Shown here: positions 34,153-42,305 of the stretch, piece after piece
Layout: each line of letters opens with the position of its first letter
Numbering within the stretch: position 1 is the first letter of the stretch
Origin: Natrinema sp. DC36
GTDB taxonomy: Archaea > Halobacteriota > Halobacteria > Halobacteriales > Natrialbaceae
Length of the DNA stretch: 64,000 nucleotides
Direction of reading: 5' to 3'
Assembly (NCBI RefSeq): GCF_020405225.1
Contig: NZ_CP084472.1
Coordinates: 1,178,001-1,242,000, forward strand
Program-made: the position numbers and the translations under genes
Notes under the pieces: generated by a model
Databases searched by the model: none
What the model saw: only the letters and a program-made list of their open reading frames with translations
What the model was told of the DNA's origin: nothing

Positions 34153-35064
34153 TCACTCGGATAGCGGTGTCCGGTCGACGAAGTCGACGATATGCTCGGC
34201 GATTTCCTCGCCGGCGTCCTCTTGCAGGAAGTGGGCCGCCTCGTCGATCCAGACATCGGGCTGTTCGGTCGCAGTCGGAATGTGGTGTCGAAGCGGATCG
34301 CGGTCGTGGGACGTGATCGGATCCTCCTTTGCGAACAGCACGAACGCCGGTTTCTCCCACTCGCCGAGACGCTCTCTGGTTTCGTCGAACAGTTCCGCGC
34401 CTGGGTCGTCGGGCGACGTGGGAACGAGGCCGGGGAACGTCCGCGCGGCGGCCATGTACCGCTCGTCGGGGAACGGCGCGCGGTAGGCGTCGACCACGTC
34501 CTCGGAGAGGTCGCGGTAACAGCCGTTCCGGACGAGCCTCCCGATATCGAGGTCCTCTGCGGTCGCCACCATCTCGGCGAACTCGTGCCACCTGTCGCTC
34601 ATCTCCTGTGACCCGTTCGGGACGCCGGTGTTCATCGGCACCAGACGCGCGAACCGTTCGGGCTCGTGGGTCGCGAGCGGGAGACCGAGGACGCCACCCC
34701 AGTCCTGACAGACGAGCGTGATGTTCGTCAGGTCGAGTTCCTCGACGAACGTCTTCAGCGCGTCGTAATGCATCTCGACGGAGTACTCGTCGCGGTCCTC
34801 GTACCGATCGGAGCGTCCACAACCGATCAGATCGGGGACGACCACGCGCCCGCGCTCGGCCAGCGTGGGCATCATCTTCCGGTACAGGAACGACCACGTG
34901 GGCTCGCCGTGCAGACAGAGGAAGGTTTCCTCGGCTTCGTCTCCGTCTGCACTGCCGCCGGTTTCCACGTACGCCATCCGTAACTCGCCGACGTCGACGT
35001 ACTGCGGTTCGTAGTCGAAATTCGGCACGTCCTCGAATCGCTCCGCTGGTACACGAACGACCAT
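34153..35064 (-). CDS. Haloalkane dehalogenase-like alpha/beta hydrolase
   Basis: 303 aa. It closely follows DhlA-type haloalkane dehalogenases: oxyanion segment LHGEPTWSFLYRKM (about 51-64), the nucleophile elbow CQDWGG with Asp121 flanked by the halide-binding Trp122, and the catalytic His278 in AAHFLQEDAG. The acid is probably Asp248 in KEDPIT. The HGEPTW motif is the branch-I (DhlA) form. Such enzymes hydrolyse carbon-halogen bonds, although an epoxide or ester hydrolase cannot be excluded. Start ATG 35064 (MVVRVPAERFEDV) matches the family. Confidence 0.85.
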   Translation of the reverse strand: MVVRVPAERFEDVPNFDYEPQYVDVGELRMAYVETGGSADGDEAEETFLCLHGEPTWSFLYRKMMPTLAERGRVVVPDLIGCGRSDRYEDRDEYSVEMHYDALKTFVEELDLTNITLVCQDWGGVLGLPLATHEPERFARLVPMNTGVPNGSQEMSDRWHEFAEMVATAEDLDIGRLVRNGCYRDLSEDVVDAYRAPFPDERYMAAARTFPGLVPTSPDDPGAELFDETRERLGEWEKPAFVLFAKEDPITSHDRDPLRHHIPTATEQPDVWIDEAAHFLQEDAGEEIAEHIVDFVDRTPLSE

Positions 35065-35235
35065 ACGATGTGATATTACATACCACTATTCAAAGGTTGG
35101 GGAACCGATGTGAACGCTGTAAGCATTGTTCGGACCGACAGTTTCGGCCGTAAACCCCACTCGGCGACGCGCCGGGTTCACCCGAAGCGGACCGATCGAG
35201 GAGTACCCGACAACAGCCACGACTATCCAAAACCA

Positions 35236-35241
35236 TTATAA
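35236..35241 (+). promoter_or_regulatory. TATA box of bioB
   Basis: TTATAA lies 27 bases (centre) before the GTG at 35265, the spacing of a leaderless haloarchaeal transcript. This decides the bioB start: the in-frame ATG at 35241 overlaps the TATA box and so would not be in the mRNA. Confidence 0.65.
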
Positions 35242-35264
35242 TGTCGTCAACCAAGTTTAGAATT

Positions 35265-36371
35265 GTGGTTTACGAGACTGGAAACGAGACGGTCGACGAC
35301 GCACTCGAGCGGGTGCTAGCCGGTGAACACCTCGACCGGACCGACGGGCTTGCGCTGATCGCCCAGCCGGTCGACGCGCTCGCGGAGGCCGGCGCGGCCG
35401 TGCGCGATCACTTCGGCGACGGCACGGTCGACGCCTGCTCGATCGTCAACGCGAAGGCGGGCAACTGCGCCGAGGATTGTGGCTTCTGCGCGCAGTCGGT
35501 CCACTTCGACACCGGCATCGACACCTACGGCTTCCTCGGCCCCGAGAAGATCCTCGAGGCGGCCAAACGAGCCGAACGCGACGGTGCTCAGCGCTTCGGA
35601 ATCGTCGTCGCCGAGAAGGGCGTCTCGAAGAAACACCGCCCCGAAGAGTGGGCGGAGGTCCTCGAGTCGATCCGACTCGTCCGCGACGAGTGCGACCTCG
35701 AGGTCGACGCCTCGTTGGGCATTCTAACCGAGGAGGAGGCCGCGATTCTCGCCGAGGAAGGGATCAACCACTACAATCACAACATCGAGACCTCTCCGAA
35801 CTACTTCCCCGAAATCGTTGGCTCCCACAGCTTCGATGATCGAGTCGAGACGCTCGAGGTCGCCAAGGCGGCCGGGATGGATCTCTGTGCCGGCGTCATC
35901 CTCGGGATGGGCGAGACGCCGACCGACCGGGTCGAAGCGGCTATCGCATTGCAGGACATCGGCGTCTCCTCGCTTCCGGTGAACGTATTGAACCCGGTCG
36001 AGGGGACGCCGATGGCCGAGCAGGGCGGCGAGATCACGACCGAGGAGATCGTCAAGACGGTCGCGGTCTACAAACTGCTCCACCCCGAGTCACGAGTCCG
36101 ACTGACCGGCGGCCGCGAGGTCAACCTCGAGCCGGACGAACAGCACCTGCCCCTCGAGGCCGGCGCTGATGGCATCCTCACGGGCGACTACCTCACGACC
36201 GAGGGCCAATCGCCCGGCGACGACTTAGAGATCATCGAGCGCGCGGGCCTCGAGCCCAACCGGGACACGAACGACTTCGATCCGGAGGCGGTCAAGGCCC
36301 GACGGAGCGACTCCGCAGAGTCGTCGACCGATACGACGGCGAGTACGGGCGCGGAACCGAGCGACGACTGA
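35265..36371 (+). CDS. bioB: Biotin synthase
   Basis: 368 aa from GTG. A radical SAM enzyme that inserts sulfur into dethiobiotin. The cluster motif AGNCAEDCGFCAQS carries the CxxxCxxC triad; further marks are GINHYNHNIETSPNYFPEI, VILGMGET and LNPVEGTPMAEQ. The start MVYETGNETVDDALERVLAG is the usual haloarchaeal N-terminus and fits the TATA box 27 bases upstream, so I prefer 35265 to the ATG at 35241. The C-terminus adds a short acidic, Ser/Thr-rich tail. It leads the cluster bioB, bioU-like, bioF, bioD. Confidence 0.95.
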   Translation: MVYETGNETVDDALERVLAGEHLDRTDGLALIAQPVDALAEAGAAVRDHFGDGTVDACSIVNAKAGNCAEDCGFCAQSVHFDTGIDTYGFLGPEKILEAAKRAERDGAQRFGIVVAEKGVSKKHRPEEWAEVLESIRLVRDECDLEVDASLGILTEEEAAILAEEGINHYNHNIETSPNYFPEIVGSHSFDDRVETLEVAKAAGMDLCAGVILGMGETPTDRVEAAIALQDIGVSSLPVNVLNPVEGTPMAEQGGEITTEEIVKTVAVYKLLHPESRVRLTGGREVNLEPDEQHLPLEAGADGILTGDYLTTEGQSPGDDLEIIERAGLEPNRDTNDFDPEAVKARRSDSAESSTDTTASTGAEPSDD

Positions 36372-36399
36372 CGCGAAACGATAACAGCAGACGATATCC

Positions 36400-37452
36400 A
36401 TGAACGAAATCACGTTTGCGGTACTCGGAACGGGTGGCATCGGCCGACGAGCACTCGAAGTGAGCCAGCACAAAGACGCGCTTACGCCCGTCGCGGCGTG
36501 TGACCGCCACGGCGTCGCATTCGACTTCGACGGCCTCGACGTCGACGAACTGCTGGCGGCGACGGAGGGCAATATTGACAACGAAGTCGCAACCGACGGT
36601 GGCGCAGCCACTGCCGAAGGCGGCGTCAAACAACACGGCGAGGACAGGGGTGTCGTCGCCTCGAGTCAGGCCCGGCCCAGCGAGGATCCGATTCAGGAGA
36701 TCATCGATCACGGCGACCGGATCGACGCGGTCCTGCTCGCGCTACCGAACTACGAGCACGACTTCATCCCGCGGACGGCCGACCGCTTCGCCGAGGGCGG
36801 CTACTCCGGAGTCATGATCGACGTACTCAAGCGCTCGCGCGTGATCGATATGCTCGACGACCGCAGCGATGAGTTCGCCGAGGCCAGCATCACGTTCATC
36901 TGCGGTGCGGGCGCGACGCCCGGCCTCCTGACGGGTGCGGCCGCGCTCGCAGCCCAGTCGTTCGTCGAGGTCACGGATGTCGACATCCACTGGGGCGTCG
37001 GCCTCAAATCGGGCTACGAGGACAACCGCGGCACCGTCCGGGAAGACATCGCCCACCTCCCCGAGTACGATATCGAGACCGCACGGAACCTCTCCGACGA
37101 GGAGATCGAGGCGATCATCGACGACCACGACGGCGTCATCGAGTTCGAAGACATGGAACACGCCGACGACGTCCTGCTCGAGCGCGCCGGCGTCTGCGAC
37201 GCCGCGGACGTCACCGTCGGCGGGATCCTCGACGTGCGAAACGACGAAAAGCCGACGACGACGACGGTCCGCGTGACCGGCCGAACTTTCGACGGCGAGA
37301 CGGCGACCAACACGTTCCAGCTCGGCGATGAGACGAGCATGGAGGCCAACGTCAACGGACCCGCGCTGGGCTACCTCAAAGCCGGCGTCCGGCGGAACCG
37401 CGCCGGCGAGTACGGCGTCTTCGGTCCCGCCGACCTGATGCCGGGCTTCTGA
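36400..37452 (+). CDS. bioU: BioU-like NAD(P)-dependent DAPA synthase (candidate)
   Basis: 350 aa. Rossmann N-terminus FAVLGTGGIGRRALEV, then NYEHDFIPRTADRFAEGGYSGVMIDVLKRSR (Lys144) and CGAGATPGLLTGAAALAA, a saccharopine-/aspartate-dehydrogenase-like fold. It lies 28 bases after bioB and before bioF-bioD, in a cluster that lacks bioA. From memory, BioU replaces BioA in cyanobacteria and a variant occurs in haloarchaea, where KAPA is aminated to DAPA. I infer that role here from context and fold. An ordinary amino-acid dehydrogenase is the alternative. Residues about 60-95 form an acidic insertion. Confidence 0.65.
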   Translation: MNEITFAVLGTGGIGRRALEVSQHKDALTPVAACDRHGVAFDFDGLDVDELLAATEGNIDNEVATDGGAATAEGGVKQHGEDRGVVASSQARPSEDPIQEIIDHGDRIDAVLLALPNYEHDFIPRTADRFAEGGYSGVMIDVLKRSRVIDMLDDRSDEFAEASITFICGAGATPGLLTGAAALAAQSFVEVTDVDIHWGVGLKSGYEDNRGTVREDIAHLPEYDIETARNLSDEEIEAIIDDHDGVIEFEDMEHADDVLLERAGVCDAADVTVGGILDVRNDEKPTTTTVRVTGRTFDGETATNTFQLGDETSMEANVNGPALGYLKAGVRRNRAGEYGVFGPADLMPGF

Positions 37453-37615
37453 TCGCGAGTGAGATGTCACCCTTTCCCTCGTCGGTTTCGCTCGCGCGGG
37501 ACCGACGCGAATCCGCAATTTCCGAAACCTGGCGGCTCGAGGCTCGAGCGAGCCCAGCTGCCGCGGAGCGCCGAACCGTGAGAGTGAAACCGTGGCGCTG
37601 AGTTCGTTTAGCCGA

Positions 37616-38839
37616 ATGGCCGACCGCGGGTTCGACCTCGAGGACCGACTCGAGACGCTCGAGGCAAACGATTTGAAACGCGCCCTCTCGCCCGTCGATC
37701 GGGTCGCCGAGCGAGGCTACTTCGCCGAGCCCTCCGGCGGCGAGTTGCCCGTGCTCGAGGCGGATGAGGCGCTGGTCTTCGCCTCCAACAACTACCTCGG
37801 ACTGACCGACGACCAGCGCGTCCAGGACGCGGCCCGACAGGCCGCCGCGACCGTCGGCACGGGTGCCGGCGCGAGCCGGCTCGTTACCGGCGACACGATG
37901 GTCCATCGCGATCTCGAGCGGTTGCTCGCCGAGACCAAAGGTACTGACCGCGCGCTCGCCTTTTCCTCGGGCTACGCCGCGAACGTCGGGACGATCACCG
38001 CGCTCGAGCCGGATGTCGTCTTCTCGGACGAGTTAAACCACGCGAGCATCATCGATGCCTGTCGGCTCGCGGACGCCGAGACGGTCGTCTACGACCACTG
38101 CGACGCCGAGAGCCTGCGATCCATGCTCGAGGAGCGAGCCGACCGAGCGACCCGTGACGGTCGCGAGCCGGCCGACGAATCGTGGCTGATCCTCACCGAT
38201 TCCGTGTTCAGCATGGACGGCACCGTCGCACCGCTGCGGGCGATCTGTGACGCCGCCGAGGCGTTCGGCGCGTGGGTGATGGTCGACGAGGCCCACGCGA
38301 CCGGGCTGTACGCGGACGGCGGTGGCGTCGTGCAGGCCGAAGGACTCGAGGACAGGGTCCAGATTCAGATGGGGACGCTCTCCAAGGCGCTGGCCAGCCA
38401 GGGCGGGTACGTCGCCGGTAGCGCGGAACTGATCGAGTGCCTGTGCAACGACGCGCGCTCGTTCGTTTTCTCGACCGGTCTCGCGCCGCCGGCCGCCGCG
38501 GCCGCGAGCGAGGCGCTGCACGTCGCTCGACACGGCGACGCGCGCGAGCGACTCTGGGCGAACGTCGCCCACCTTCGCGACGGCCTCGAGTCGATGGGGT
38601 TCGCAGTCCGAGGGGACTCCCAGATCCTCCCGGTGGCCGTCGGCGACCGCGCGGACGCGATGGCTCTCGCCGAGGGGATCCGCGAACGTGACGTCGTCGC
38701 GCCGGCCATCCGGCCGCCCACGGTCCCGGAGGGGACCAGTCGGATCCGCGTCGCCCCGATGGCGACCCACGACCGTGACGATATCATCGACTGCCTCGAG
38801 GCGTTCCGCGCGGCGGGCGAGGAGGCGGGGCTGCTGTGA
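37616..38839 (+). CDS. bioF: 8-amino-7-oxononanoate (KAPA) synthase
   Basis: 407 aa, a PLP-dependent alpha-oxoamine synthase that condenses pimeloyl thioester and alanine. Motifs: ASNNYLGLTDD near the start, GTGAGASRLVTGDTMVHRDLE, DELNHASIIDACRL, VDEAHATG and the PLP lysine in MGTLSKALASQGGYVAG. ATG 37616 (MADRGFDLEDRLE) was chosen over an upstream GTG. Its last four bases overlap the bioD start, so the two are coupled. The 163-base gap before it could hold an internal promoter. Confidence 0.92.
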   Translation: MADRGFDLEDRLETLEANDLKRALSPVDRVAERGYFAEPSGGELPVLEADEALVFASNNYLGLTDDQRVQDAARQAAATVGTGAGASRLVTGDTMVHRDLERLLAETKGTDRALAFSSGYAANVGTITALEPDVVFSDELNHASIIDACRLADAETVVYDHCDAESLRSMLEERADRATRDGREPADESWLILTDSVFSMDGTVAPLRAICDAAEAFGAWVMVDEAHATGLYADGGGVVQAEGLEDRVQIQMGTLSKALASQGGYVAGSAELIECLCNDARSFVFSTGLAPPAAAAASEALHVARHGDARERLWANVAHLRDGLESMGFAVRGDSQILPVAVGDRADAMALAEGIRERDVVAPAIRPPTVPEGTSRIRVAPMATHDRDDIIDCLEAFRAAGEEAGLL

Positions 38840-39543
38840 CCGCGACGAAGCCGATCGCGGTCGTCGGAACCGGGACGGACGTCGGGAAGACGGTTATTAC
38901 GGCCGGACTCACGCGCCTGCTCCGTGAGGCGGGACACGATGCGCGGGCCATCAAACCCGCCCAGACCGGCCACCCGCCGGACGACGACGCGAGGTTCGTC
39001 GCCGCGGCCTGTGGGGATTCCGAGGCCGCAACCTGTCCGCGCTATCTCGAACCGGCGTTGGCACCCAGCGTCGCCGCCGATGTCGCCGACGAGCAACTCG
39101 AGTACGAGTCGATCCGGGCGGCGTGCGAGCGCGAGATCGAGGCGACATCGGTCCCGATTGTCGAAGGAATCGGCGGCCTGCGGGTTCCGCTGGCCGGCGA
39201 TCGTGAGGTGATCGATCTGGTCGCCGACCTCGAGGCCGCGGCGGTCGTCGTCACGCGCTCGGGTCTCGGGACCCTGAACCACACCGCGCTCTCGGTCGAC
39301 GCCCTCGAGTCTCGCGGAATCGACGTCTGCGGCGTTATCGTCAACGAATACGCCGGCGAGACGATGGCGGAGCGGACGAATCCCGCCGAACTCGAGCGGA
39401 TGACCGGCTCTCCGGTGGAGACGGTCCCGTCGCTCGACGCGGCTGCGAGCGACGGCGATACTGAACCAGGTACCCTCGCTGCCGGCGTCAGCGATGCACT
39501 GTCACCGGCGTTCCGCGATCGGCTCCCGGTAGAAGACTGCTGA
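38836..39543 (+). CDS. bioD: Dethiobiotin synthetase
   Basis: 235 aa, GTG start overlapping the bioF stop. It closes the ureido ring of DAPA with CO2 and ATP. The Walker A motif VVGTGTDVGKTVITAGL is at the N-terminus; AIKPAQTG, IVEGIGGLRVPLA and VVTRSGLGTLNHTALSV follow the family. It ends the bio cluster; no pimeloyl-synthesis genes (bioC, bioH, bioW, bioI) are nearby. Confidence 0.93.
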   Translation: MTATKPIAVVGTGTDVGKTVITAGLTRLLREAGHDARAIKPAQTGHPPDDDARFVAAACGDSEAATCPRYLEPALAPSVAADVADEQLEYESIRAACEREIEATSVPIVEGIGGLRVPLAGDREVIDLVADLEAAAVVVTRSGLGTLNHTALSVDALESRGIDVCGVIVNEYAGETMAERTNPAELERMTGSPVETVPSLDAAASDGDTEPGTLAAGVSDALSPAFRDRLPVEDC

Positions 39544-39556
39544 TCGAACCGTGCGA

Positions 39557-39754
39557 TCAGGCCGACGGTGCCGGTCGCTCCTCGTTGGCCGTCGTGGACT
39601 CGTAGTCGGACGAAATATCGGTGCTCGCCCCGTCGAGCTCGACCAGGTAGGAGACCACTTCGGATTTCCGGTGCTCCACCTCGAGGTGGACCCGGAGACC
39701 GGTTTTGTCGTCGTACGCTTCCGCACAGAGCGGGCAGCTGTGTGGTTTTGTCAC
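39557..39754 (-). CDS. C2H2 zinc-finger protein
   Basis: 65 aa with one classical C2H2 finger near the N-terminus: CPLCAEAYDDKTGLRVHLEVEH, then a hydrophobic strand (EVVSYLVEL) and an acidic tail. Single-finger proteins of this size are frequent in haloarchaea, e.g. as small regulators. It is convergent with bioD, 13 bases away. Target unknown. Confidence 0.75.
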   Translation of the reverse strand: MTKPHSCPLCAEAYDDKTGLRVHLEVEHRKSEVVSYLVELDGASTDISSDYESTTANEERPAPSA

Positions 39755-39940
39755 TCGTGGATCACCGTGAGGAACCCTCGTCGCTCACCACCGTAATAGT
39801 GTCGATCAATCTATGTATAGATATATTCTCGGCGAATAAAACCGGTTCATCACCATCCGCCACGCTGTCTTTCGTGCTACAGTACTACGTTCGGGCGTCA
39901 GAATCGATCTCGCCGGTGGGTGTCGAGAGATGAGCGCTGC

Positions 39941-41446
39941 TCAGAAGAAGTCATTCAATCCCGACTGATCGTCGTCCGGTTCGTCGTCCGCTGACGCGGG
40001 ATCCGATGCCGGCTCGGTGTCGGTCCCGTCGTCCGACTCCGTCGCTGCGAGCGCCCGTTGCTCGTTCGACTCGTCGCCGTCGTCTCCGGCCTCGGTATCG
40101 GCAGTGGCTGCAGTACTCTCGTCACTCGAGCGCTCGGCCTCGAAGAAGGCGTTACCCGAGTGTTCGACCGCCGCGTCGGCTTTCAGCTCCGCGGCGTCCT
40201 CGACGATCGATTGGACCTTGTTGGTGTCCTTCCCGCTGCCGGTGACGAACGAGACCTCCGATTCGTCGAGATCGTAGGCCGCCGCCATCCGAACGGTCAG
40301 GTCGCGGTTCTTGCAGTGGTGGGTCATCGCCGAGAGGAAAGGGAGGATGTCCCGGCGGACCGTCGCGACGCTCGCGCCCTCCCGTTCGGCGATACGTTCG
40401 GCGATCGAATCGCGGGTGTTCCGCGTTCCTTTGGTGCGGCCGAGTTTCGACCAGTAGCTCGGCGGACCGTATCGGGTCCACCCGCCCTTGTCGCCGCGGC
40501 GCGAGGCGGCGACGCCCGCGGTCATGTTGTCGGTCGCGTAGCGCCAGTAGGAGTAGTTCTGCGTGGCGCGCACCCGACCGAGCCACCGGTCGGCGTTCGA
40601 GAGGAATCCGTAGGCGTCAGCCAACTCCGCTCCCTCGTAATCCTTTGGAACGTTGTCCTCGATCCAGTTGAGCAGTTCGTCGGGCGTCTCGTCGACGTCG
40701 TAGGATGCCCGCAGCGCACCCTCGGCGTCTTTCTCCTTGATGAGTTCGTCGAGGAAGTCGAAGATGCCCTCGGTGGTGTCGCGCTCGCTCGTGACCACGT
40801 CGTCGACGGTCAATCGCTCGGCCTCCTCGGCGACCGCCTGCAAGTCGTTGACCGCCGAGCGCAGGTCGCCGCTCGTCGATTCGGCGATCTTTTCGAGCGC
40901 CTCCTCCTCGAACTCGACTCCTTCGCGCCGGCAGATGTCCCGCAGGACGGGGACGATCGAGCGCTTCGAAACGTCCCGGAACTCGATCGTCTCGCAGGCG
41001 TTGCGCAGCGACTGGCTCATGTCGTAGAACTCGTTGGCCACGAGGACGATCGGCTGGTTCGCGTTTTTGACGACGCGCGTGACCTCTCGAGAGCCGCCGT
41101 AGTCGGCGTTGCCGTGAAAGTTGTCCGCCTCGTCGAGGATCACGAGCCGCCGACCCGCCCCGCCGGCGGTGAGCGTCCCGCTCTTGGCGGCCTCGCCGGC
41201 GATTTTTTCGATGACGTCGGCCCCCCGGCTGTCGCTGGCGTTGAGCTCCATGACGGGCCAGCCCATATCGTTGGCCAGCGCGTGGGCGGCCGAGGTCTTC
41301 CCGACGCCCGGGCTGCCGTGGACGATCACCGACTTGCGGTGGTCGTCCCAGCTCTGGGCCCACTCCTCGAGTTTGTCGCGGGCCTTGTTGTTGCCGCGTA
41401 CCTCCGACAGCGTCGTCGGGCGGTACGTTTCCGTCCAGTCGGTCAT
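39941..41446 (-). CDS. rfcL: Replication factor C large subunit
   Basis: 501 aa, the large subunit of the clamp loader that opens PCNA on DNA. Walker A HGSPGVGKTS (44-51 core), Walker B LVILDEADN (101-109), and a long helical collar domain with SYWRYATDNMTAGV follow the AAA+ core. The C-terminus is acidic and ends in QSGLNDFF (494-501), a perfect PCNA-interacting (PIP) box. The partner rfcS gene is not in this window. Confidence 0.95.
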   Translation of the reverse strand: MTDWTETYRPTTLSEVRGNNKARDKLEEWAQSWDDHRKSVIVHGSPGVGKTSAAHALANDMGWPVMELNASDSRGADVIEKIAGEAAKSGTLTAGGAGRRLVILDEADNFHGNADYGGSREVTRVVKNANQPIVLVANEFYDMSQSLRNACETIEFRDVSKRSIVPVLRDICRREGVEFEEEALEKIAESTSGDLRSAVNDLQAVAEEAERLTVDDVVTSERDTTEGIFDFLDELIKEKDAEGALRASYDVDETPDELLNWIEDNVPKDYEGAELADAYGFLSNADRWLGRVRATQNYSYWRYATDNMTAGVAASRRGDKGGWTRYGPPSYWSKLGRTKGTRNTRDSIAERIAEREGASVATVRRDILPFLSAMTHHCKNRDLTVRMAAAYDLDESEVSFVTGSGKDTNKVQSIVEDAAELKADAAVEHSGNAFFEAERSSDESTAATADTEAGDDGDESNEQRALAATESDDGTDTEPASDPASADDEPDDDQSGLNDFF

Positions 41447-41489
41447 TGGATACCGGTTGGTGCGAGTCGCGTTTAGTGGTTGCGGAGCG

Positions 41490-41864
41490 TCACTCCTCGC
41501 CGACTATTTTCAGGTCAAGACGAGGGGTGACGTCCTCGTACGTGTCGTCGCTCGAGACGATGGAATCTCCATTCGATTCGACGAGGTGAAGTGCGTCGAA
41601 CGGTGTGAACTCGTGGTCTTCCACGTATGTCGCCGCCGTAATGACCGTCTCCATGTCACCGCGTACCTCGACGAGGTTGGCGGCGTTCGAGACGACGCGC
41701 TCGGTATCACGTTCCTCGCGGTAGGCGACCATCAGGAGTTCGATAAGCGTGAACTGTGACGTCCACAACTCATCTCGGTGTTCTTGGTACATCGACTCGG
41801 CGGCCTCTCCGAGCCAGTCGTCGTCTTTGATGAGTGCGAGGAGGAAATCCGTTTCCGCGTACAT
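41490..41864 (-). CDS. PIN-domain toxin (VapC-like)
   Basis: 124 aa. A PIN-fold RNase: first acidic residue in MYAETDFLLALI, a central TLIELLMVAYREE, and the later DALHLVESNGDSIVSSDD. The start codon abuts the stop of the AbrB-type gene with no gap, the usual toxin-after-antitoxin arrangement. VapC toxins cut tRNA or rRNA when the antitoxin is lost. The substrate here is unknown. Confidence 0.82.
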   Translation of the reverse strand: MYAETDFLLALIKDDDWLGEAAESMYQEHRDELWTSQFTLIELLMVAYREERDTERVVSNAANLVEVRGDMETVITAATYVEDHEFTPFDALHLVESNGDSIVSSDDTYEDVTPRLDLKIVGEE

Positions 41865-42095
41865 TCAGCGTCCCGCCTCGTCCAGCGCCGCGTCGCGTGC
41901 CTCCTTCCGAAGCTCGTCAGCCGTCTTTTCGACATCTTCGAACTCGTCACGGAGCGCCTCGAGCGGGTTCTCTGCGATCGGAATCAACTTGATTCCGTCC
42001 TGAAGCTCGACGATATGGTAGTGGTCGCCGTATCGCTCTCGCAGCCCTTTCGGGAGTGTTAGACGACCCCGGTCGTCCAGTGTCGCATCGGACAT
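41865..42095 (-). CDS. AbrB/MazE-type antitoxin
   Basis: 76 aa. The swapped-hairpin DNA-binding domain is at the start (MSDATLDDRGRLTLPKGLRERYGDHYHIVELQDGIKLIPI), followed by a helical acidic C-terminal part (EALRDEFEDVEKTADELRKEA) that would cover the PIN toxin. ATG 42095 is the family's usual position. The inverted repeat at 42094-42107 overlaps its start codon and could be the autorepression site. Confidence 0.83.
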   Translation of the reverse strand: MSDATLDDRGRLTLPKGLRERYGDHYHIVELQDGIKLIPIAENPLEALRDEFEDVEKTADELRKEARDAALDEAGR

Positions 42096-42107
42096 ACGCG
42101 AACGTAT
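42094..42107. promoter_or_regulatory. Inverted repeat over the antitoxin start
   Basis: ATACG-CGAA-CGTAT, a 5-bp stem with a 4-base loop, overlaps the ATG (42095) of the AbrB-type antitoxin gene. AbrB/MazE proteins bind such repeats to repress their own operon; this is inferred here. Confidence 0.4.
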
Positions 42108-42305
42108 TGTGGGCAGAAATAAGAATATTCCCCTCACCCAAAGACATACCCATGCATGTCGTCGGACGAACGGCCAATAACGGGTTCATCACATCCGTAG
42201 GGATCCGACTATCAAACGGGACAGTCGGGTTCCGAGAGACGATCTGCGCACTGTACCGATGAGCATTGTACCCCACCTCTAAGCGACTGGCCCCGCTGTG
42301 TTTCG

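Noticed and set aside
38365-39282. 305-aa minus-strand frame
   Set aside because: Antisense to the bioF/bioD junction, both of which have complete conserved motifs.
40058-41476. 472-aa open frame on the + strand
   Set aside because: Antisense to rfcL, whose product has full AAA+ motifs and a PIP box; the + product has no recognisable motifs.
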